Source: CANJBX01 sp035556735
GTDB lineage: Bacteria; Pseudomonadota; Alphaproteobacteria; Rhizobiales; Xanthobacteraceae
DNA length: 64,000 nt
Reading direction: 5' to 3'
NCBI GenBank assembly: GCA_035556735.1
Contig: DATMFF010000013.1
Coordinates: 744,001-808,000 of the forward strand
The notes under the pieces are model-generated. The model was not told the origin of the DNA. It did no database searches and saw only the letters and a list, made by a program, of their open reading frames with translations. Each line of letters begins with the position of its first letter. The stretch's first letter is position 1. A program made the position numbers and the translations under genes. Of the stretch, positions 1 to 10,469 are shown piece after piece.

Positions 1-1
1 C

Positions 2-241
2 GTGCTCGCCGGCCTCACCGATCCGCGCGTGACCTACTGGGAGCCCGCGAAGTGGGTGGCGCGCCTGCGCGCGCGGCGCACCAACGACGCCCTGCTCGCG
101 CTGCGCACCAACCTCGACGCCGGTCACGGCGGCGCCTCCGGCCGCTTCGAGCGGCTCAAGGAGGTGGCGCTGTCCTATGCGTTCGCGATCAAGGTGACGG
201 GGGCCAGGAGGGCCATGGCGGCTGGTCCGTCGCGAGCCTGA
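2..241 (+). CDS. ptrB: Oligopeptidase B (protease II), C-terminal fragment
   Basis: This is the last 79 codons of a serine oligopeptidase of the prolyl oligopeptidase family (S9A), which cleaves peptides after basic residues in the cytoplasm or periplasm. The fragment carries two thirds of the catalytic triad: the Asp of GLTDPRV (residue 7 of the fragment) and the His of AGHGG (residue 42), with the conserved YWEPAKWVARLR segment between them. The nucleophilic Ser and the beta-propeller lie to the left of the window. The family ends shortly after the YAFAI segment, so the stop at 239-241 is the natural end, with a short unconserved tail. The start is outside the window. Confidence 0.85.
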   Translation: MLAGLTDPRVTYWEPAKWVARLRARRTNDALLALRTNLDAGHGGASGRFERLKEVALSYAFAIKVTGARRAMAAGPSRA

Positions 242-288
242 TCGAGCGCCAGCGTGTCCTGCGACGCGCTTCGGACGCGATGCAGCCT

Positions 289-543
289 TCAGTGCTTCTG
301 CACGAGTTCGTAGAACCCTTGCATGCGCGGGACGATCTGCTGCATGGCCGCATCGCACGCGTAATGGTTGGCGGTGCCGACGTCGTAGCAGGCCACGGTC
401 CAGTTCGCGCCGGTCTCGGCATCGAGGAATGGTACGATGGATACACCAACGGCGCCGCCGCAGTCGGCAACGGACTGCAATTCGTTCAGCACGATCCGTT
501 CGATCTCCGCCCGCGTCTTTGGATAGGGCCCGTGCATCAGCAT
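289..543 (-). CDS. Conserved hypothetical small protein (84 aa)
   Basis: I do not recognise a characterised family. The protein opens with LMHGPYPKTRAEIERIVLNE, contains a central NWTVACYDVG segment, and ends in a helical region. It has no signal peptide or membrane segment. I chose the ATG at 543 because GGAGGG sits about 8 bases upstream; the open frame extends further but without a ribosome-binding site. It resembles short hypothetical proteins I recall from Bradyrhizobium-type genomes, but that is memory, not a search. It is the last of four short minus-strand genes in a row, 31 bases downstream of the next one. Confidence 0.6.
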   Translation of the reverse strand: MLMHGPYPKTRAEIERIVLNELQSVADCGGAVGVSIVPFLDAETGANWTVACYDVGTANHYACDAAMQQIVPRMQGFYELVQKH

Positions 544-574
544 CGGCTCACCCTCCACCCGCACTTGCCGCAAG

Positions 575-802
575 TCAATGCCGTGGGCGGAAGAGCGTGT
601 CGAGCCGCGATTGCTCCCTTCCCGGCTTGAGAGTGTGCTCCCCGGCAACGCGCTGGTGAGATTCATGCTCGCTTTTGATCTGATACTGGTTGTCGCCATT
701 GATCGGGGGAAGTTGACGAACGACTTCGTAGGTGCCGCCGGCGCCGCTGGCGTAGCCCCCACTCAACTCGACCTTCTCGCCCACTTGAAATTTGTAGGTC
801 AT
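575..802 (-). CDS. Conserved hypothetical small protein (75 aa)
   Basis: Small soluble protein of unknown function beginning MTYKFQVGEKVELSGG and continuing with a GTYEVVRQLP segment and QYQIKSEHESHQRV. The pattern of alternating hydrophobic residues suggests a small beta-barrel or SH3-like fold. The start is set by a 4-base ATGA overlap with the stop codon of the upstream zinc-ribbon gene, which implies translational coupling. Similar short proteins occur in Rhizobiales (recalled family resemblance, not searched). No membrane segment or signal peptide is visible. Confidence 0.65.
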   Translation of the reverse strand: MTYKFQVGEKVELSGGYASGAGGTYEVVRQLPPINGDNQYQIKSEHESHQRVAGEHTLKPGREQSRLDTLFRPRH

Positions 803-1047
803 CGCGCGCCCTCCGGCGTCAGCTGCGTGGTCCACTCGTGGCCGCAGGCCCCGCATCGCCACAGGCGCCGAAAGATGCCCTTGCCGCGGTACTGCGAGCC
901 CCGCGGCGCCGTGGGTGCGGCGCCGCTGCACCCGGGGCAGCCGACTCGTTCCGTGGGAGGCGCTTGCGCCGCCTGCGGTGTCGAATGGCGTTGATCCCAC
1001 AGCCGATCTACACGCCGGCCAAAGTCGCGTGGATAGAGAGGACTCAT
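799..1047 (-). CDS. Small zinc-ribbon protein (82 aa)
   Basis: Unknown small protein with two CxxC pairs, C37-x2-C40 in CPGC and C65-x2-C68 in CGAC followed by GHEW, spaced as in a treble-clef or zinc-ribbon metal site. A basic linker (RGKGIFRRLWR) lies between the pairs, compatible with nucleic-acid contact, which is inference. The ATG at 1047 is preceded by GAGGTGA at suitable spacing. Its stop overlaps the next gene by 4 bases, so the two are probably co-translated. Confidence 0.6.
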   Translation of the reverse strand: MSPLYPRDFGRRVDRLWDQRHSTPQAAQAPPTERVGCPGCSGAAPTAPRGSQYRGKGIFRRLWRCGACGHEWTTQLTPEGAR

Positions 1048-1076
1048 GCGGCCTTCACCTCATCGCCGTCACACGG

Positions 1077-1244
1077 TCAGTCCGGCCGGGATGACACGAT
1101 GTCGGCGAGCGGCCTCTCCCGCGACATCACCGCCTGCATGTAGGCCTCCTTCGTCACGTATTCGTGCTCCGCGCCGCACTGAGGACAGAGGACCTTGAAT
1201 GTTCCGCGCCAATGTCGCGTGAGCCAGTCCACGTCGCACGGCAT
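1077..1244 (-). CDS. Small zinc-ribbon-like protein (start uncertain)
   Basis: Short frame whose conserved-looking part contains a C-x2-C pair in CPQCGAEH and, near its N-terminus, the Cys of MPCDVDW. The residue just before the chosen Met is also a Cys, so a full CMPC/CPQC zinc ribbon would need a start further upstream. A TTG at 1337 lies in frame with AGGAG about 8 bases before it and would give an 86-residue protein. I give the conservative ATG. It is the most upstream of the four-gene minus-strand cluster. No function can be assigned beyond a probable metal site. Confidence 0.45.
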   Translation of the reverse strand: MPCDVDWLTRHWRGTFKVLCPQCGAEHEYVTKEAYMQAVMSRERPLADIVSSRPD

Positions 1245-1891
1245 GCAGTGTCTGAAGCGGCTCCCATCGCGCCTGCAACCAAGCTGCGCGTCGAACCCTG
1301 CCCCGATCCCTGCCCCGATGCTTATCGCTTCCTGCAAAGCCGTTGCTCCTGTGCGTGCACACGATCGCTTGATCGTGTGCCAAAGACTGGCGCCGTGTTG
1401 TCCGTATCGTCCGGGTCGCAGCAGAGGCGGGTTACAAAGGGCTAACCGAACTCGACCCCGAGGAGCCGTCAACGTCTGCCGATCGCGAGAGTTCCAGCCC
1501 GCCCGCCGACCGGCTGTGTGTGGCTGCAATGTCGATGCAGAGCACGATTGGGCATGACTGCTCCCCAACCAGGGAGCACGAAACGGGAGAACACCAAGTA
1601 GGAGAGCACCATAGGTCTCTCTCAGGCACTCGCGCGGCCGACAATCTGCCGATGGCACATCCAAGATGGGCCTCCATTGCCCAAATAGCCAGGACTTTCT
1701 GTGACGCCGCGCCGGCCCGAAGTGCTTCAAATTGGACCGATGTCGCAGCGTCCTTGCCGTGTTCGTCCGGGGGCATACGCTCATGCGTTCGAGCTTTTCA
1801 GCGAAACGAGTTTGGCGCCGTCGCACGATGCGCGGGACAAGCCCCAAAATCTCGAACGTCCGCCAACACACAGCGAATGAAAGGGTTCGAG
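1245..1891. other. Gene-poor intergenic stretch (about 650 bp)
   Basis: No convincing gene is seen. Open frames on both strands lack recognisable domains and sensible start sites. Composition is visibly less GC-rich than the flanks around 1500-1880. A short direct repeat of ATCGGGGCAGGG (two copies near 1300-1324 on the minus strand) is the only obvious structure. The 3' part must hold the cspA promoter and leader, but I cannot define its hexamers. Confidence 0.5.
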
Positions 1892-2098
1892 ATGATTGGG
1901 ACCGTGAAGTGGTTCAACGGCCAAAAAGGCTTCGGCTTCATTCAGCCGGACGACGGCAGCAAGGATGTGTTCGTGCACATCAGCGCGGTCGAACGCGCAG
2001 GCCTGTCCGGCTTGAACGAAGGGCAGAAGATTTCATTCGATCTCGTCGATGATCGGAAGACCGGCAAGTCCGCGGCGGAAAATCTCCGGCATACCTGA
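1892..2098 (+). CDS. cspA: Cold-shock protein, CspA family
   Basis: A 68-residue single cold-shock domain that binds single-stranded RNA or DNA and acts as an RNA chaperone. The RNP1 motif KGFGFI (residues 12-17) and RNP2 motif VFVHI (26-30) are intact, and the domain starts GTVKWFNGQ as usual. I chose the ATG at 1892, preceded by AAAGGG; an in-frame ATG at 1877 would add five residues. Length is normal for the family. It stands alone, convergent with the kdp operon. Whether it is cold-induced or constitutive cannot be told from sequence. Confidence 0.9.
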   Translation: MIGTVKWFNGQKGFGFIQPDDGSKDVFVHISAVERAGLSGLNEGQKISFDLVDDRKTGKSAAENLRHT

Positions 2099-2233
2099 CC
2101 AGGCTGCGTGCGTGCGCCGGGCGCGGCGCACGCCGCAGGATGGACCCTTGCGCGGACAGACATTTGCCCCGACCAAGCATCGGCTCCGATCAAGGCGACG
2201 GAGCCGGGAGAGAAACGCGCGCTTGGAAGCGGT

Positions 2234-2923
2234 TCATGCCTCAGCAATGCGATAGCCGATACCCGGCTCGGTGAGAATGATGCGCGGGTCGTCCGGCTGC
2301 GCCTCGATCTTCTGTCGCAGCTGGCCGATGTAGACGCGCAGGTATTGCGTATCCTCGGTGTGCGCCGGGCCCCACACGGCGGCGAGGATCTGCTTGTGGG
2401 TGATGACCCGGCCGGCGTGACGGGCGAGGAACGAGAGCAGCTCGAATTCCCTGGGCGTGAGCTTGAGCTCGGCCCCTCCGCGCGTCACCCGGTGGCGCAC
2501 GGCGTCGACCTCCAGATCGCCGACCCGCAGCACCGGGATTTCCGCCTTGCGCTGCAAGCGATGGCGCAGCGCGGTGCGCATGCGCGCCATCAGCTCGCCC
2601 ACGCTGAACGGCTTGTTGACGTAGTCGTCGGCACCGAGGTCGAGCGCCTCGATCTTCTCGGCCTCCCGCTCGCGCGCCGACAGCACGATGATCGGCACGT
2701 CCGACCATTCGCGGGCGCGGCGAATGACGTCCTTGCCGTCCCCGTCCGGCAGCCCGAGGTCGAGCAGCACGATGTCCGGCGTGTCGGCCGCGATACGTTT
2801 GACGGCCTCGGTCACGGTGCCGACGCTCGCCATGTCGTAGTCGTTCGCCTCCAGCGCCGGCTTGAGGAAGCGCAGGATGGCGGCTTCGTCGTCGACGACG
2901 AGGACGCGGGTCTTGGCGGTCAT
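2234..2923 (-). CDS. kdpE: KdpE response regulator
   Basis: OmpR/PhoB-type response regulator (229 aa) controlling the kdp potassium-uptake operon. The receiver domain (residues 1-120) has the acidic pair DD at 11-12, the phospho-acceptor Asp in LLDLGLP (residue 55) and Lys in NKPF. The C-terminal winged helix (about 130-229) has the ELLSFLARHAGRVITHKQIL and YLRVYIGQLRQKIE segments. Its ATG overlaps the kdpD stop by 4 bases, so sensor and regulator are translationally coupled. It is the last gene of the operon. Two GC-rich inverted repeats (2112-2131 and 2181-2206) follow but neither has a T-run. Confidence 0.95.
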   Translation of the reverse strand: MTAKTRVLVVDDEAAILRFLKPALEANDYDMASVGTVTEAVKRIAADTPDIVLLDLGLPDGDGKDVIRRAREWSDVPIIVLSAREREAEKIEALDLGADDYVNKPFSVGELMARMRTALRHRLQRKAEIPVLRVGDLEVDAVRHRVTRGGAELKLTPREFELLSFLARHAGRVITHKQILAAVWGPAHTEDTQYLRVYIGQLRQKIEAQPDDPRIILTEPGIGYRIAEA

Positions 2924-5601
2924 GCGGTGTCCTGCGCGCGCGGAAAGGCCATGACGAAGCGGGCGCCCCGGCCGTCCGCGACCGGCGTCTCGACGTCGAT
3001 CGAACCGCCATGCGCCCTCATGATGCCCTTGGCAATAGCGAGCCCGAGGCCCGTGCTTTGATGGCCGTCCGACCTCCCCTGCTCCGCCCCGCTGGCGAAC
3101 TTCTCGAAGATGTGCGGCAGGATGGCCGGCGCCACGCCCGGGCCGTCGTCGGTCACGCGCAGGATGACGGCGGCGGGATCGGCCACGGCGTCGATCACGA
3201 TGCGGGTCTCCTTGGGCGTGTGCACGAGCGCGTTGGCCACCACGTTCCCGATCGCCTGCTCGGCCAAGGCGGCGTCGCCGCGCACGAGCGGCAGGTCCGC
3301 CGGCAGCGCGACCGCAATGGACTGCGCGGCGCCGCGCCGGCGCACGGCGCCGACGATCCGGTCCACGATCTCGCGCAGGTCGAGCCAGTCGCGGCGCAGC
3401 TCCAGCGCGCCGGCGTCAATGCGGGTGATGGCGAGCAGGTTGCGTACCATCTCGTCGAGGCCTTCCGCCTCCTGCTTGATCTGGCCGAGCAGGTCTCTCT
3501 GCGTGTCCGGACTTAGCTTGTCACGGTAGTCGATAAGGCTCGTTGCCGCGCCGAGGATCGACGACAGCGGCGTGCGGAAGTCGTGCGAGATCGAGGCGAG
3601 CAACGTGTTGCGCACCCGTTCGGTCTCGGTCGCGGTCCTGGCGCTCACCATCTCGCGGGCGAGCGCAGCGCGATCGAGCGCCGCCGCCGTCTGTTCCGAC
3701 AAGGTCTCCAGCAGCGCTCGCGCCTCGGAGTCGAGCGGACCTGCGCCGTCGCCCTTGCCGACGCCGATCACGCCCAGCGTCTTGTCGCCGATGCGCAGCG
3801 GCACGAAGTACCAGCGCACGATCGGCAGCGTCCCGGTGTCGGCGCCGGCCGGTTCGCGATGACTGTAGGCCCAGCGCGCCGCCGTCATTTCGGCGGCGTC
3901 GAGCACGTCCTCCGGCGGCCAGGCCGCCGTCAGCGCCAGATCGTCGCCCTGCGCGAGCAACACGATGACGGGCCGGCCGAGGCTCGCATGGATTTCGCTG
4001 GCGGCGCCCTCGGCGAGCGCGTCCTGCATCGCCAGCCCCGACATGCGGCGGGTGAACTCATAGAGCCGGCGCATCGCGCGCATGCGCCTCGCGGCGATGC
4101 GCGCCTGCTCACGCACACGGCCCGCCATCGCGGCGCTGACCACCGCGACCACGAGGAAGATCACCAGCGCCAGAAGCTCGTACGGCTCGGCGATGGTGAA
4201 GGTGTAAAGCGGCGGTATGAAGAAGAAGTTGTAGACGGCGAAGGACAGGAGCGAAGCGTAGATCGCGGGCCAGATGCCGAAGCTCACGGCGGTGAACAGC
4301 ACCGCCAGCATGAACACCATCGAAAGGTTCGGAATGGGCGTGAACTGGATGAGGCCCCTGCCGATCGCAAGCGCGGCGACGACCGCCAACGTGGCATAGA
4401 GGAAATGCAGCGGGTCGTGCGAAAGCCGGGTTCGAGACGGCTTGCGAGGCGCCGGCGACGCCGCCTCCGCCTCGCGCGTCACGAGATGGATGGCGATGTC
4501 GCGCGTGCGGTGCACGAGCTCGTGCGACAGCGAGCGGCGCAGCAGCTCGCGCAGGAATCCGCCGCGCGAGCGTCCGATGACGATCTGCGTGACGTTCTCG
4601 AACCTCGCGAAGCGCAACAGTTCGGCCGGCAGATCGTTGCTGGTGAGCGTGCTGGTCTCGGCGCCCAGGCTCTGCGCCAGCGCCATGGCATCGTCCAGGC
4701 GCTTGCGCGCCGCGTTGTCCAGCACGGTGTCCGGACGTTCGACCGTGACCGCCATCCACGGCGCATCCATCAGGTCGGCCAAACGCTTGGCCGCGCGGAC
4801 CACGGCCGGCGACACCGGGTCGGGGCCGATACAGGCGAGGATGCGCTCGCCCGCCGCCCAGGGGCCTTCGATCGCCTGCGCCTGCATGCGCTCGATCAGC
4901 GCGGCATCGACGCGCTCGGCTGCGCGGCGCAGCGCCAGCTCACGCAGAGCCGTGAGGTTCTGCGGCTTGAAGAAGTGCTCGACCGCGCGCGCCGCGGTGT
5001 CCTGCACGTAAACCTTGCCCTCGGCGAGCCGGCGCAGCAGCTCGTCCGGCGGGAAATCGACCAGCACGACCTCGTCGGCCTTGTCGAAGACCGTGTCGGG
5101 CACCGTCTCACGCACGCGCACCTTGCTGATCTTCTGGATGACATCGTTGAGGCTTTCGAGGTGCTGGATGTTGAGCGTCGTCCAGACGTCGATGCCGCTG
5201 TCGAGCAGCTCGTCCACATCCTGCCAACGCTTGGGATGGCGGCTGCCCGGCACGTTGGTGTGGGCGTATTCGTCCACCAGCAGCAGGCTCGGCTTGCGCG
5301 CGAGCGCGGCGTCGAGGTCGAACTCGCGCATCACCTGATTGCGATAGACGATCGGCTTGCGCGGCAGAACCTCCAGGCCCTCGAGGAGTTGTGCGGTCTC
5401 GCGCCGCTCATGCGTCTCGACGAGGCCGGCGACCACGTCGCGGCCGCCGGCGCGTTCGCTGTGCGCCGAGGTGAGCATGGCGTAGGTCTTGCCGACCCCG
5501 GGGGCGGCGCCCAGAAAAATCTTCAGCCGGCCGCGGCCCTCTTTCCTGGCCAGCGCCAGCAGGGCGTCGGGGGACGCTCTTTGCGTTTCGTCGCCGGGCA
5601 T
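2920..5601 (-). CDS. kdpD: KdpD sensor histidine kinase
   Basis: Membrane histidine kinase of about 893 residues that senses potassium limitation and phosphorylates KdpE. In order: N-terminal KdpD domain with Walker A GAAPGVGKT and the LLVDEYAHTN segment, a universal-stress-protein domain, four membrane segments near the middle, a GAF-like domain, the HisKA box around SISHDFRTPLSS and a HATPase domain with NVVANALVHTP and DDGPGV. The ATG at 5601 follows GAGGAG; a GTG at 5613 would add four residues. All domains are full length. It lies 49 bases after kdpC and overlaps kdpE by 4. Confidence 0.95.
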   Translation of the reverse strand: MPGDETQRASPDALLALARKEGRGRLKIFLGAAPGVGKTYAMLTSAHSERAGGRDVVAGLVETHERRETAQLLEGLEVLPRKPIVYRNQVMREFDLDAALARKPSLLLVDEYAHTNVPGSRHPKRWQDVDELLDSGIDVWTTLNIQHLESLNDVIQKISKVRVRETVPDTVFDKADEVVLVDFPPDELLRRLAEGKVYVQDTAARAVEHFFKPQNLTALRELALRRAAERVDAALIERMQAQAIEGPWAAGERILACIGPDPVSPAVVRAAKRLADLMDAPWMAVTVERPDTVLDNAARKRLDDAMALAQSLGAETSTLTSNDLPAELLRFARFENVTQIVIGRSRGGFLRELLRRSLSHELVHRTRDIAIHLVTREAEAASPAPRKPSRTRLSHDPLHFLYATLAVVAALAIGRGLIQFTPIPNLSMVFMLAVLFTAVSFGIWPAIYASLLSFAVYNFFFIPPLYTFTIAEPYELLALVIFLVVAVVSAAMAGRVREQARIAARRMRAMRRLYEFTRRMSGLAMQDALAEGAASEIHASLGRPVIVLLAQGDDLALTAAWPPEDVLDAAEMTAARWAYSHREPAGADTGTLPIVRWYFVPLRIGDKTLGVIGVGKGDGAGPLDSEARALLETLSEQTAAALDRAALAREMVSARTATETERVRNTLLASISHDFRTPLSSILGAATSLIDYRDKLSPDTQRDLLGQIKQEAEGLDEMVRNLLAITRIDAGALELRRDWLDLREIVDRIVGAVRRRGAAQSIAVALPADLPLVRGDAALAEQAIGNVVANALVHTPKETRIVIDAVADPAAVILRVTDDGPGVAPAILPHIFEKFASGAEQGRSDGHQSTGLGLAIAKGIMRAHGGSIDVETPVADGRGARFVMAFPRAQDTA

Positions 5602-5650
5602 TCGGCTCCTCACAGGAGCGAAGCTTAGGATTCGAAGCTCGGGATCCAGC

Positions 5651-6253
5651 TTAGGATTTCATGGCATCGAGCGCGAGATTGAGCTTGAGCACATTCACGC
5701 GTGGCTCGCCCAAAAGTCCCAGCCAGCGGCCTTCGGTCCGCGCTGCGACCAGGGCACGCAGGCGCTCCTGCGGCAGGTTGCGCGCCCTGGCCACGCGCGG
5801 CACCTGGAAGAGCGCGGCCTCGGGCGAGATGTCCGGGTCGAGGCCGCTGGCGGAAGCCGTGACCAGGTCCACCGGCACGGGCGCGCGCGGGTTCTCGGCC
5901 TTGAGCCTGTCCACCTCGGCCGTCACACGGTCGGCGAGTGCCTTGCTGGTGGGTCCGAGGTTGGAGCCCATGGAGTTCGCCGCGTTGTATGGCGCTCCGA
6001 CCGTCTTGGACGGGTCCTGAGGATCGGGCGCAGTGGTCGCCGACGGCCGGCCATGGAAATATCGATCCTGCGTGAAGTTCTGCCCGATCAGTTCCGAGCC
6101 GATCACCCTGCCGTCCGTCTCGATCAGGCTGCCCTGCGCCTGCACGGGGAAGATGACGCCGGCAATGCCGGTGATCGCCAAGGGATAGACGAGACCGGTG
6201 ATGATCGTGAGCCCCACGATGAACACGACGGCTGGACGGAGCTCTTTCAACAT
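5651..6253 (-). CDS. kdpC: Potassium-transporting ATPase subunit KdpC
   Basis: A 200-residue subunit of the KdpFABC P-type ATPase: one N-terminal membrane helix (RPAVVFIVGL through VIFP) and a periplasmic domain that stabilises the complex and raises ATP affinity. Family signatures seen are GSELIGQNF, FHGRPSA, and the segment SGLDPDISPEAA. The ATG at 6253 follows GAGGAG; a further ATG at 6268 overlaps the kdpB stop but is a poorer candidate. It sits directly after kdpB in the operon. Confidence 0.95.
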   Translation of the reverse strand: MLKELRPAVVFIVGLTIITGLVYPLAITGIAGVIFPVQAQGSLIETDGRVIGSELIGQNFTQDRYFHGRPSATTAPDPQDPSKTVGAPYNAANSMGSNLGPTSKALADRVTAEVDRLKAENPRAPVPVDLVTASASGLDPDISPEAALFQVPRVARARNLPQERLRALVAARTEGRWLGLLGEPRVNVLKLNLALDAMKS

Positions 6254-6267
6254 GGCTGTTCTCCTCA

Positions 6268-8343
<2,076 letters not shown>

Positions 8344-8364
8344 CGTCACTCCGGATTGCGCCGC

Positions 8365-10068
8365 TCAGAACGTCTGGCCGGCGAGCATCGCGAGATGCTC
8401 GACGATGGGCCCGAGCGCGAGCGCGGGGAAAAAGGTGAGGCCGCCGACGATGAGGATGACGCCGACGAGCAGCCCGACGAACAGCGGACCCGTGGTCGGG
8501 AAGGTGCCGAGCGATGCGGCCACCGTCTTCTTCTGCGCGAGCGCGCCGGCGATCGCCATGGCCGGAACGATCATCCAGAAGCGGCCGATGAACATCGCGA
8601 CCGCGCCGGAGAGATTGTAGAAGAAGGTGTTGCCAGTGAGCCCCGCGAACGCCGAGCCGTTGTTGCCGGTCTGCGACGAATAGGCGTAGAGCACTTCCGA
8701 GAAGCCGTGCGGACCGGCGTTGTTCATCGACGCGACCGCCGGCGGATAGACCACCGCGATCGCGGTCCAGCCCAGGATCATCAGCGGCAGGACCAGGATG
8801 GCGAGCATGGCCAGTTTCACCTCGCGCGCCTCGATCTTCTTGCCGACGTATTCAGGCGTGCGGCCAACCATGAGGCCCGCAACGAACACGGTGAGAATGA
8901 CGAACAGCAGCATTCCGTAGAGGCCAGCGCCCACGCCGCCGACGACGATCTCGCCGAGCTGGATGTTGATGAGCGGGATCATGCCGCCGAGCGCGGTGAA
9001 GCTGTCGTGCATGGCGTTGACCGCGCCGCAGGAAGCGGCCGTCGTGATCACCGCGAACAGCGCCGAGGCGACGATGCCGAAGCGCACCTCCTTGCCTTCC
9101 ATGTTGCCGCCGGCCAGGCCCAGCGAACTCAGGATGCTGGTGCCGTTGGCCTCCGCCCAGTAGGCGACGAATACGCCGGCAAGGAACAATACGCCCATGG
9201 CGGCGAGGATCGCCCAGCCCTGGCGCTGGTTGCCGACCATGCGGCCGAACACGTTGGTGAGCGCGGCGCCGATCACGAAGATCGACAGCATCTGCACGAC
9301 ATTCGACAGCGCGGTCGGGTTCTCGAACGGATGCGCAGCATTGGCGTTGAAGAAGCCGCCGCCGTTGGTGCCGAGCATCTTGATGGCGACCTGCGAGGCG
9401 ACGGGGCCGACCGCGATGGTCTGCCTGGCGCCTTCGAGCGTGGCGGCGTCCACGTAAGGCCCGAGCGTCTGCGGCATGCCCTGCCAGACCAGGAACAGCG
9501 CAAAGACCACGCAAACCGGCAGCAGGACGTAGAGCGTGCAGCGCGTGATATCGACCCAGAAGTTGCCGATGGTGCGCGCCGACGCGCGGGCGAATCCGCG
9601 AATGAGCGCCACCGCCAGCACGATGCCGGTCGCGGCCGAGACGAAGTTCTGCACCGTCAGGCCCATCATCTGGACCAGATAGGAGAGCGTGCTTTCTCCG
9701 CCGTAGTTCTGCCAGTTGGTGTTGGTAAGGAACGAGACCGTCGTGTTGAGGGCGAGATCGGACGCCACGGCAGGCATCCGGGCGGGATTGAACGGCAGCA
9801 CTGCCTGCAGACGCATCAGCGCATAGAGGAGGACGAAGCCGCCGACGTGGAACAGCAGCATGGCGACGGTGTAGGTGAGCCAGTGCTGCTCGTCGTTCTC
9901 TTTCACGCCGCCGGCGCGATAGAGCAGCGTCTCGACCGGACGCAGCACGGGCGCAAGGACGGTGCGTTCGCCGGCGAAGACGCGCGTCATGTAGCCGCCG
10001 ATGAGCGGCGTGAGCGCGACGATGACGGCGCAATAGAGGATGATCTGAACCCAGCCCACGACGGTCAT
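8365..10068 (-). CDS. kdpA: Potassium-transporting ATPase channel subunit KdpA
   Basis: A 567-residue membrane protein, the K+-selective channel-like subunit related to the SKT superfamily. Four pore-loop repeats are expected, and the best visible filter motif is GTNGGGFFN followed by ANAAHPFENP. About ten hydrophobic helices can be traced. GAGGAG precedes the ATG at 10068, within the end of kdpF. Length is normal for the family (about 557-570). Confidence 0.95.
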   Translation of the reverse strand: MTVVGWVQIILYCAVIVALTPLIGGYMTRVFAGERTVLAPVLRPVETLLYRAGGVKENDEQHWLTYTVAMLLFHVGGFVLLYALMRLQAVLPFNPARMPAVASDLALNTTVSFLTNTNWQNYGGESTLSYLVQMMGLTVQNFVSAATGIVLAVALIRGFARASARTIGNFWVDITRCTLYVLLPVCVVFALFLVWQGMPQTLGPYVDAATLEGARQTIAVGPVASQVAIKMLGTNGGGFFNANAAHPFENPTALSNVVQMLSIFVIGAALTNVFGRMVGNQRQGWAILAAMGVLFLAGVFVAYWAEANGTSILSSLGLAGGNMEGKEVRFGIVASALFAVITTAASCGAVNAMHDSFTALGGMIPLINIQLGEIVVGGVGAGLYGMLLFVILTVFVAGLMVGRTPEYVGKKIEAREVKLAMLAILVLPLMILGWTAIAVVYPPAVASMNNAGPHGFSEVLYAYSSQTGNNGSAFAGLTGNTFFYNLSGAVAMFIGRFWMIVPAMAIAGALAQKKTVAASLGTFPTTGPLFVGLLVGVILIVGGLTFFPALALGPIVEHLAMLAGQTF

Positions 10069-10078
10069 GACGGGCTCC

Positions 10079-10168
10079 TCAGAAGCGTTCGGGGCGCAAC
10101 AGCGCGTAGGTGAGATAGATCAGCACGCCCACGGCGACGAGGGCGGCGAGCGTATAGTCGATGGGCAT
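10079..10168 (-). CDS. kdpF: KdpF small membrane subunit (29 aa)
   Basis: A 29-codon frame reading MPIDYTLAALVAVGVLIYLT and ending in ALLRPERF, the hallmark tail of KdpF. It is a single membrane helix that stabilises the KdpABC complex, probably acting like a lipid or FXYD-type peptide. It ends 10 bases before kdpA, and its stop region carries the kdpA ribosome-binding site. It begins 9 bases after the stop of another micropeptide. The upstream SD is weak, so translation may be coupled to that peptide. Confidence 0.85.
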   Translation of the reverse strand: MPIDYTLAALVAVGVLIYLTYALLRPERF

Positions 10169-10177
10169 GGCGCACGC

Positions 10178-10261
10178 TCAGAGACGGTCGCAGGCGAAGG
10201 CGTAGCCGACAGTGAGGACGAAAAGGCCGGCGCCGATCGCCAGCATGAGGATGTCGGGCAT
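10178..10261 (-). CDS. Putative 27-residue membrane micropeptide upstream of kdpF
   Basis: A 27-codon frame reading MPDILMLAIGAGLFVLTVGY and ending AFACDRL. It is a single predicted membrane helix with a short acidic N-terminus and a charged Cys-Asp-Arg-Leu tail. AGGGGAAAG lies at good spacing before the ATG, better than the site before kdpF. It is the first gene of the kdp operon and is followed by kdpF after 9 bases. I recall similar peptides before kdp genes in other Rhizobiales but know of no tested function; a role as a second small Kdp subunit is inference from position. Confidence 0.65.
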   Translation of the reverse strand: MPDILMLAIGAGLFVLTVGYAFACDRL

Positions 10262-10469
10262 CGCTTTCCCCTCGCGGGATGTTCGGGACCGGCTTGCAGG
10301 TAATGCCCCGACCATAAGGAAGCCATGCGGATTTCACGTGCGGCACATCAAGAACGCATAAAGGCGGGCAATGCCGCGCTGCTGCTGCCCTCGCTTTGTG
10401 CGGGTCGCCGCCTCGGCTTCCCGGCGCGCAATCGCCTTGGGGACGCTTTCATCCGGCTGACGCGGCGCA

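Noticed and set aside
1245..1871. Upstream extension of the small zinc-ribbon frame on the minus strand
   Set aside because: The added 200 residues show no domain and no SD-supported start apart from the TTG at 1337.
3583..5628. Long plus-strand frame (681 codons) opposite kdpD
   Set aside because: It is an antisense shadow in GC-rich DNA: Arg/His/Asp-rich, with no recognisable domain, and it covers the clear KdpD gene.
8356..10113. Plus-strand frame of 585 codons opposite kdpA
   Set aside because: Its composition (Arg/Glu/Asp/His) is what antisense reading of hydrophobic GC-rich codons gives. KdpA on the other strand is unmistakable.
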